Shown here: one piece after another, positions 56,816 to 64,000 of the stretch
Layout of the letters: every line of letters begins with the position of its first letter
Numbering within the stretch: position 1 is the stretch's first letter
Source: Zygnema cylindricum
Lineage: Eukaryota > Streptophyta > Zygnematophyceae > Zygnematales > Zygnemataceae
Direction: 5' to 3'
NCBI GenBank assembly: GCA_037447655.1
Contig: JBBHKE010002184.1
Coordinates: 1-64,000, forward strand
DNA length: 64,000 nucleotides
The notes under the pieces: model-generated
Databases searched by the model: none
What the model saw: the letters and a program-made list of their open reading frames with translations, nothing else
What the model was told of the DNA's origin: nothing
Made by a program: the position numbers and the translations under genes

Positions 56816-58492
56816 ATATGGTATTATGTTTCAATACTACATTACATGGACGATACCGTACTAGTATTGTTTATTTTAGAGAGTTTGTTTTCACTGCCTC
56901 TGTTAGTTTCTACTTTTTTAGGTTGGTCCCTTAGATTGTAAAGGAGATATCTGTTTTCCGTAAAAATAATTGTGTTTAGGGTCAAATTTTCCAAGGTCTG
57001 AATTAATTTGAAGGATAGTTTACTGAAAAAGGTTTTAAGATGGAATTTTCTTACTCATTTTTATTTATTTATTTGGACCTGTTCTTTTATTTGTTCAACT
57101 CGTGCTTGTCCATGTACTTTGTTTCCTTTTCCGTGTGTTTAGTTTACCTTTGTTCTATAGAGTTCTTAACAGTATTTTATAAGGTTTTTTAACGGTCTTT
57201 ACATGGTTTTTTTATAGGTTCTTTAGGGTTTTCAGATTGTGTTGTGGTTTTTCCCATGCAGTCTATCTGCAATTTTTAAGAGAAATGAGAAATTTGTAAA
57301 TTGGGAGGTGTTTTGAGTCAAAAAGTTTGTTATATTTTAATACTGTTTTCCTCGTTCGTTCTTCTTTTCTTTTCTTAATTTATTAAATTGAGCTGGATTT
57401 GCTGGTGAGTGAATGAAAGTTACACTAATTGATGTATCAGGCTGACAACCAACGTAGTCGATTGTTGTGATATTGGCAGTGCTTGTAGAATGTACTCTGT
57501 ATTAGTCTAACGTATTGGTTTTCAAGCTATTGAGGAAAAAAACTGCAGTATGGTTTTGTTTGGCGATGAGGATTGTGAATCTCAAGTAGAATTTGAAGTC
57601 AAGAAAAAACATTCGTTGTTGTAATAACTTTTTTTGTGTCCAAAGCAGAAGTATTCATGATTTTTTTTTTCTCATGCGGGCTATTAAATCATAATAATGA
57701 ATTGTGTATTTTTTAAACAAAGACAGTTAGAAGACAAGTTAATGTGCACAAATAGGATATTAAGGAAGCTTGAGAGAGTGAACAAATCATAAATTATCAT
57801 CAATAGGATGTGGACTGCAACGGAGTAATGACATTTTGAAATTTAAAAATTGAGAACGCTTGGATCTCTACTGTATTACTTTTCCATCTTGAACCGTTTG
57901 TGGGTCCCAAGAGAGAGAGAAGGATGTAGATTTCCATTTCTGATAGGTAGCGCCTTTCTTGTGTGGTTCTAGTGTGAATCGCTCGTAGCACTTTAAACCA
58001 TATAACATCGTATCTCTTGTGTATATCTTCAGCGTGACTTATTTTCAACATTTGATCACAGAGGCGTTGAAAAAGCAGAAATGGCACCAATAGCGCTATT
58101 TATGTTTGGAGGTAACAGAAAACTGTAACCGAAATTTGTGTTCCTACGTTAGTAACGAGAAGCTGTCTCTTTGCTTTCTAGTTTTTGACAAAGCTTTACT
58201 TTAGGAGCCATATAAATGGTCCCTTGAACCCTTCCATCTGTATCGTGGGACCTTTGTGAAACTTTCGTCAGGTTCCCTCGTCTCTAGGTCGGGAAACCGC
58301 TAGGAATTGTATATCAACATTTATGCGAAATTTCTCCCAAAAATTTAACTTCGGGATTCTTTAAAGTGACTTCTGAAATTGTGGACAAGTTCAATTTAAT
58401 GCACTGCATCTATCATCAACTCATCCTGTTAATGTTTCGAAGCCCTCGAGGGTTGTCCATCTTGGACTCTTATATTGATCAGTGGTTATTTT
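56816..58492. other. Spacer; one unassigned minus-strand ORF
   Basis: ORF 57800-58090 (minus, TTG start, 96 codons; contains LLFQRLCDQMLKISHAEDIHKR split over normal-looking codons) has protein-like composition in its first 65 codons but no recognised domain, and it could be an exon or a transposon remnant. Otherwise AT/T-rich sequence without features. Confidence 0.35.
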
Positions 58493-58966
58493 TGAAAGAT
58501 AGCAAACCAAACAATGTATACATAACAAAGAAAGTGTTCCTCCAAAGTTCAATATATTAAAAACAACCAAAGTACAAATCTCCTTTAGCTGTTGATCTTT
58601 CTACGCATCCATAATAATCTACGCTTCCAAATAGATAACTCTACCACGAATCTCAACAAATATTTATGTACACGACTAAAAAACGCGTGGCGAAGTATAG
58701 TCCTAAGTTAGTTGACCAACAATGAAAGTCAACTACCAACCGACTTGAACCACACGGTACGACTAGAACTTGAGTGAACCGAAGCGACCAAACAATTTCC
58801 ACGTCACTTCTATAGTACGGCTAGAACTCACGCGAAATGAAACGAACAAGCAACTTCTACGTCTCTTCAAATATCTAGCGACGAAATTACTTCGCCGCTG
58901 GTCGTCGCTACTTAAGCTACGAGAATGTTTCGTCGCTAAGTGAGTGCTCAGTACTTAATCCAAACA
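58493..58966 (-). repeat. 3' LTR of element D
   Basis: Plus-strand TGAAAGATAGCAAACC to TTAATCCAAACA (474 bp). Directly next to it on the element strand is the polypurine tract AAGAGGGGGAA (58967-58977). Confidence 0.9.
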
Positions 58967-59014
58967 TTCCCCCTCTTACAGAGACACTCAAAGCCCCCTC
59001 TTACTCCATGCCCA

Positions 59015-59500
59015 CTAACTTCTTCCCATTTCATATACTTCCTTTAATGCTGCTTTGGTTGACATATCAACAGCTTGCTCTTCTGTAGGTACAAACACAA
59101 ATTCAACTTCTTTTTCCGAAACTAAATCTCGAACAAAATGCCACTGAATTTTAATGTGCTTTGTGCGCTTATGTAAAATAGGATTTTTACTAAGTGCAAT
59201 GGAAGACATGTTATCGCTTAATATTTGCATGCATTCCCTTTTTCACTCCAACCTCCGATAGAAATTCCTTAATCCACACGACATTCTTCGCAGCATGACA
59301 TGCGACCATATACTCCGCCTCCGTAGATGAGAGTGCCACAGTGGGTTGCAACCGGGAATTCCACGAAATGGCTCATCCCGCAAGTAGAAACACATATCGT
59401 GACGTAGACCTTCTTGTATCATGGTCCCCTCCATAATCGGCGTCACAATAGCCATAACAGCTCAAACTCTCATTTTTTCTATAAACAACTCCAAGACTAA
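59015..59500 (-). pseudogene. Copia RNase H of element D
   Basis: SDNMSSIALSKNPILHKRTKH and VRDLVSEKEVEFVFVPTEEQ at 59230-59015, and the N-terminal blocks in another frame at 59243-59455. At least one frameshift (around 59235) breaks the gene. Confidence 0.88.
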
Positions 59501-59540
59501 GGGTTCCAACCAAATATCTAAAGATTCTTCTCACTGCCCC

Positions 59541-60330
59541 CTAATGTACCTTTTTTGGATTACAACAATACCGACTAACCACACTCACTGCGGCACTAAT
59601 GTTAGGTCTTGTTCCGACACTCAAATACATCAAGCTTCCGACCACCTCCCTATACGGAGCTTCAACCTCGCGACTTTCAACAAAGTTAGAATGCTTGTCA
59701 CGAGGATCAAGAGGAGTTCGAAGTGGCTTACAATCTAAAAACCCAAATCTTTCTAACAACTCTTTTGCATATTGTTCTTGACTTAACATAATATCCCCGT
59801 TCCCTCTCCTCTGAATCTGAACTCCCACAATGTATTGTGCATCCCCTAAGTCTGTAATTCGAAAACATTTCAAGTAACTCCTAGTTGTGAGGAATGGAAA
59901 TAAAGTCATCTACTTATACACTAAATATTATCATGTTCCAACCTTCTCCCCGTATATATACTCCACAATCTGCAGTAAGCCTTTTAAATCCCAAAATTAG
60001 TAAAACCGTGTGAAGCTTATGATTCCAAGTTCTTGGTGCCTACTTTAAGCCATACAAAGCCTTCCACAACCTCCATACCTTACCATTCTTTCCAAGAACT
60101 CCTTCTGGAATTTCATATATACCTCCTCATCTAATTCACCATTTAAAAAGGCCGTCTCTACATACATCTGTTGGATGTGCATTCTTTCCGCCGCCGCCAT
60201 TGCAATAATTGCACGTAATGAATCGAACTTAACTACAGGCGCAAAAGTCTTTGAGTAATCAATCCCTTCTTTCTGCTGAAAGCCCTTACATATAAACTGT
60301 TACTTATACTTAAGAATTTCTTCCGAAGCT
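59541..60330 (-). pseudogene. Copia reverse transcriptase of element D
   Basis: FRITDLGDAQYIVGVQIQR, MLSQEQYAKELLERFGF and DCKPLRTPLDPR at 59909-59541 are the RT C-terminal blocks; a TAG near 59912 separates them from the VDDFI strand. Upstream parts (QMYVETAFLNGELDEE-like, about 60170-60125) are readable with stops. Confidence 0.85.
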
Positions 60331-60415
60331 CCCGTCTTTGTCTTAAAAACCCACTTTGAGTCTATCGCCTTCTTACCAACCGAAAAATCTACTTCTTCAA
60401 AACACCCATTTGATT

Positions 60416-61106
60416 TTACAGAATTAAATTCTTTGATAAACGTCGGTTTCCACTTCTCCTCCCATTCGTCCGAGTCTCGAGCCTCTTGATATGATTGAGG
60501 ATCGGCCGAACGATTTTCTGTAATTGCCTTTCATAAGAGGAAAGATTACGCCCTTCCTTCTCTAATTTCGGAAATTGCCCTTTGGTAGCTAGTTTGCTTT
60601 TTATATGACTATCCAGGTGAGAATTGTTCCGGTGCCTTCCCTTTAGTTGATCTTTTACTTCTCCGTACGTCTTCTGCAAATTCCATATCCGAATCACTGT
60701 TCTCAATCTTTTCATCATCCTCCTTCTCTATGGGTGTCTCTTTTGAAGTCACGTTGTCAGTGCGGGTGGGTGATTCTCTGATGACCTTGTCTCCTTGTGA
60801 TTTGGTGCTGCAAAGCTTAAGAGTCGAAACTTTCTCTAAAGGTTTCTCTACAAATGGCACCTTTTTCCTCGTCCCCACCTCTATCAAAACTTCTTCCTCT
60901 TCCTCCTCCTCTCCAGTAAACTTCTCATAATGACTCTCCTCCTCATAATCTTGAGCCCGTTTGGACTCATTAGCTCCTTTCACCATCCATTCCAAGTTCT
61001 CATTAAAATCCACATTTCTAGACTCTTTAACCCTTCCAGTTACTGGGTAATAAATCATATAATGCATTGAGTTCTCACTGTATGCGACAGAATATCCTTC
61101 CCCTGA
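60416..61106 (-). pseudogene. Integrase-to-RT linker of element D
   Basis: YPVTGRVKESRNVDFNENLEW, an acidic run (GEEEEEEEVLIE) and SKRSTKGKAPEQFSPG in ORF 61214-60609; the first codons of that ORF (61214 to 61115) lie inside the hAT-like insertion and are not part of the gene. Confidence 0.7.
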
Positions 61107-61114
61107 CCGTGCAG

Positions 61115-61747
61115 CAGAGGTCGCAAAAGTCAAAATTTTACATAACCGAAACCGACCGTTTTTTTTTTTCAAATCTGAGTAACCGACGCCCGACCGGGTT
61201 ATGTCATGCTCCAAAACTGTTAACCGTTATCCGACCGACGTTTACGAAAATAAAAATTAACCGAATCTCGATTTCTCACGACTAACCGTGCCCGCCCGTA
61301 ACCGAAAAAGTACAAAATTAACCAATGTACGACGTATGAATAAGCCAATAATTACGATTTGTCTTGTTCCCTAAGATTTGTGAAATGAATATTGTTACTA
61401 CCGTGTCAGATTTACGACGCTTTGTCGCGTTCCCTAAGATTTGCGAAATGAATAACGTTACTACAGTACCATGTCAGATTTGCTACGCTAATCGTGATGT
61501 CACGTACTTCCACGATACCAAAGAGTACAAAGTACATGAATGTTGGATTTTAGGGACAGTACAAATTTTTCTGTTTTTTTAGTTTTTTGGTTGACCGACC
61601 GTAACCCACCGTTTTTTTTTTTCGTAGTGAATCAACCGACCGTAACCGCCCGACCCCCAAAATTTGGCAACCGAATCCCTTCCGGATCTGGCGCGGGCGG
61701 TCGGTTAACGGTTGGTCACGGTTTTGGTTGACCGTTTGCGACCTCTG
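61115..61747. mobile_element. Non-autonomous hAT-like element, 633 bp, nested in element D
   Basis: TIRs CAGAGGTCGCAAA (61115-61127) and TTTGCGACCTCTG (61735-61747), flanked by 8-bp duplications CCGTGCAG (61107-61114) and TCGTGCAG (61748-61755), one mismatch. Element C has the uninterrupted sequence (CCGTGTAACAAA at about 49200). CAGNG-type ends and 8-bp duplication fit hAT. The interior repeats ACCGACCGTAACCG-type motifs near both ends; a 45-bp direct repeat (CCTAAGATTTG(T/C)GAAATGAA) lies at about 61370 and 61433. No transposase. Confidence 0.92.
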
Positions 61748-61755
61748 TCGTGCAG

Positions 61756-62347
61756 CAAACTTTCCCTCCCGATTTCTTTCCTCTATGTATCCCATAGCCT
61801 CACATCCCCAAATCCTTAAGTGTTTTACCGTAGATATTTGTCCACTCCTAAGTTCCTGCGGTGTTTTGTTGCCCAAAGAGGAGTTTATTCTCCTGTTAGT
61901 AACATGGTTAGCTGCCCTTATTGCTTCTCCCCAAAGACGATGTGTTAGTTTCGTCGTATGGAGCATGGCTCGCACCATCTCTTGCGATGTCCGGTTCTTC
62001 CTCTCTGCTATTCCATTCGATTGTGGGGAATAAGGAGCCGTGAACTGCTGCTTAATCCCCGTCTCTTTACAATATTCAACGAAAGCAAGAAATTCACCTC
62101 CACGGTCCGAGCGTACCGTCTTCACCTACCTCCCACTTTCCCTCTCAGCCATAACCACAAAGTCTTAAAATGTTTCTAGAGCGTCTGACTTAGCTTTTAA
62201 AAGATATACCCATGTCTTTCTGCTGAAATCATCAACTATCACCATGATGTATTTATTTTTTCCAATGGTTTCTAGATGTGTGTCCCCACAAAGATCTACA
62301 TGGACTAGATCTAGAGGGGCATTCACTTTGAATTGAAGATCTTTCAT
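61756..62347 (-). pseudogene. Copia integrase core of element D
   Basis: VDDFSRKTWVYLLK (62250-62210), TVRSDRGGEFLAF, PYSPQSNGIAERKNRT (catalytic Glu) and the TPQELRSGQ block, in two frames joined near 62130. Confidence 0.88.
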
Positions 62348-62600
62348 CGGATGAGGGTTCCTTTTATGCTTCCCTTTTGTGCATCCAACACATCAAATGA
62401 CCTTCTCCTCTGTCGCCACGTCTAGTCCTCAAACCGCACCATGACAAATCATCTCCTTAATTTTATCTCTGAAGTGTGACACATACGATGGTGCCACAAA
62501 GTGAGGTCCTCTTTGTGGACCTCTGCCAAATGGAGACGACCTTCTTCATCCGCCGTCCTATTTCTGGTTTTCTCCAAATCAACCTACTTTGCATATTTTC
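62348..62600 (-). pseudogene. GAG-pre-integrase of element D
   Basis: Residues around the H-C-C block (CVGCTKGKHKRNP-like; LCGTIVCVTLQR in a shifted frame) correspond to 49840-50000 of element C, with frame changes. Confidence 0.6.
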
Positions 62601-62935
62601 AGTCACAATGCCTTCTTTAAATGGCCCTGTTTTACTACTCAAAATTATTCTACCTCTTTCTAGGCATGTGGCTTTCTTCTGAAGTTGTGGGACACTTAAG
62701 AGATTAATGCACCCCTCCGGATTATAAAGCACATTGTTAAAGCGTACTCTATTGACTCTAGTTTTCCCTTCCCTATCTTGTGTCGGTAGATCCAACCGCA
62801 CTGTTCCCACTGTATCGATGACTATCATCGAACCATTAGCCACTATGATGGATTTTGGTATAGTGAGTTTTCTAATGTCACTAAAAAGTCTTGGATCTGA
62901 ACACATGTGATGTGTAGCACCTAAATTTATGATCT
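62601..62935 (-). pseudogene. Copia protease region of element D
   Basis: HHMCSDPRLFSDIRKLTIPK, VIDTVGTVRLDLPTQDREGK and FNNVLYNPEGCINLLSVPQL in ORF 62906-62463. The catalytic DSGA equivalent lies just upstream and has decayed (the DNA reads ATAAATTTAGGTGC). Confidence 0.8.
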
Positions 62936-63029
62936 AATTGTTAAATTTTCCCTTACTCTCCTTGCCTCGTGTGTGAAATAGGATATCCTCCTTCTTTTAC
63001 AACGATTCCTCGATAAGTGAAACGAAAAA

Positions 63030-63431
63030 TTATTGATCCTGTCCCATTGGCCCATCCCCAACAAAGTCCCCTCTACCTGATGAGCTACTTCCACTTCCTC
63101 CAGTTCCTATGCCTCTAAATTGTCCCCTTCCGCGACTGTTTCCCTTGTTTTGATAACAACCACGACTAGTGTGTCCCCATTTATGACAGACGTTACGCTG
63201 TTTGTTCTTGTCTGGGCATTCAAATGAGCCATGCCCAGCCTCGTTACAATTGTAACATGTCATCTGAGAGGTATCCCGCTGATATGAGCCTCTCCCTAGG
63301 CCGTGTGACCTGCCTCCTCGTCCACGGGGTCCACCTCCTCTTCCCCTAGATCCCCTAAATTTGTAAGCTCCTCCGTCATCCTCCTCCGGATAACTCGGAT
63401 AAGATGGCCCTTTAATTTATTCTTTCGATGT
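63030..63431 (-). pseudogene. Copia gag C-terminal part of element D
   Basis: Knuckles CYNCNEAGHGSFEC and a second one whose first Cys is changed (RNVCHKWGHTSRGC, CNICHKWG.. in element C), plus the Gly/Arg-rich stretch. Cut at 63431 by repeat R. Confidence 0.85.
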
Positions 63432-64000
63432 TGCATATACTGAGGAGGTTCGAAAGGATTTGTGGATTGGGGGAGTAAGTGTACGAGCAAAATTAAAGTT
63501 ACGTGTGAGTGGCGCGAACAAACATTTGAAAATGTACGGCGGATCGCGAAGCGATCCGATATGAAATATGAATTTAAGGTGACGAAAAAGTACAAATTAA
63601 GTGACGCGAAGAAGCGTACGAAAAATACGGAATACGAAATGGAAATGGACGGCGGATCGCTTCGCGATTCGATTTGAAATATTCGAAGAATTTGAAAAGT
63701 ACGCCGGCCATATGAAACATAATGCGACAGACCGCATTTATTAAATGTGACGCCGCCGGTACGGAGCGTCGTATTTGACACGCGACATTTATGACGAAGT
63801 ACGTGATTTCGGTACGGACAAGATTTGTATGGTACGGATTGTTTGACAAGTGATTCGTGGTACACGTGGAAGGCGGATGGCGTCAGCCGATTTTTTAAGG
63901 GACCACATTGTTTTTATGACACATTATCTAGTGGACCGTACATATGCGATGTCGGTTCACTACGTGGACTTATCGACAAGTGACTAAGCAAGTTGTCACT
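63432..64000 (+). repeat. Dispersed repeat R, copy 2 (runs off the right edge)
   Basis: Begins at the breakpoint of element D and matches 29240-29720. The hairpin CGGATCGC-GAA-GCGATCCG recurs at 63538-63556, and a second related palindrome with inverted loop (CGGATCGC-TTC-GCGATTCG) is present at about 63653-63671, absent from copy 1. Confidence 0.8.

Larger units (their letters stand above)
58493..63431 (-). mobile_element. Ty1/copia retrotransposon (element D), 5' end missing
   Basis: Same family as 46519-52274, aligned from 3' LTR to the gag knuckle region. At about 63431 (after TTCTTTCGATGTT) similarity to element C stops and repeat R begins, so gag N terminus, primer site and 5' LTR are absent from the window. 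A 633-bp hAT-like element interrupts it at 61115-61747. Confidence 0.9.

Noticed and set aside
55945-56834. Several Phe/Ser/Leu-rich ORFs on the minus strand
   Set aside because: Low-complexity GA-rich DNA; no start context, domain or mixed composition.
61550-61760. C-terminal 70 codons of the integrase ORF in element D
   Set aside because: They read into the hAT-like insertion and are not part of the integrase.

Overview
The window looks like nuclear DNA of a streptophyte plant (land plant or charophyte alga). The signs are GT-AG introns with pyrimidine-rich acceptors, a SRC2-type C2-domain gene remnant, a histone H3 exon remnant behind an intron acceptor, many Ty1/copia retrotransposons with the plant-type tRNA-iMet primer site, hAT and TA-target TIR elements, and AT-rich spacers with long CT/GA tracts. 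The sequence gives no safer name for the organism. Nothing bacterial (operons, Shine-Dalgarno sites, CRISPR) is present.

Layout. 1-8349 (minus) holds the 5' part of a multi-exon host gene for a secreted or ER-entering coiled-coil protein, reconstructed as 11 exons; introns carry hexanucleotide CT/GA tracts and hairpin TIR elements. 9.1-9.9 kb is a nest of short TIR elements. 11.5-18.2 kb (minus) is a degenerate LTR-type retroelement with gag-like ORFs, two CCHC knuckles, an aspartic protease and, in the same reading frame after the protease, a C5 cytosine DNA methyltransferase domain. It is interrupted by the 5' end of a copia-like element. Two more copies of that 5' segment lie at 19.3-20.6 kb and 24.6-25.7 kb. 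21-38 kb is gene-poor and holds dispersed repeats, a 780-bp hAT-like element with an 8-bp target duplication, and a histone H3 pseudogene. 39.3-40.2 kb is a SRC2-like C2 gene with two in-frame stops. 43.7-46.3 kb is a truncated plus-strand copia element; 46.5-52.3 kb and 58.5-63.4 kb are two related minus-strand copia elements. The second carries a 633-bp hAT-like insertion and is cut by a dispersed repeat that also occurs at 29.2 kb. 54-57 kb is GA-rich minisatellite DNA beside a copia RNase H fragment.

The most notable item is the methyltransferase-bearing retroelement. Its protease and C5-MTase lie in one frame, separated only by stop codons, with MTase motifs I, IV, VI and VIII readable. 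The second is a hairpin in the copia-like 5' segments with paired compensatory substitutions between copies, which argues for a selected RNA structure. Exon calls, element boundaries and family names are read by eye and unaided by searches; almost all element-borne genes are broken.
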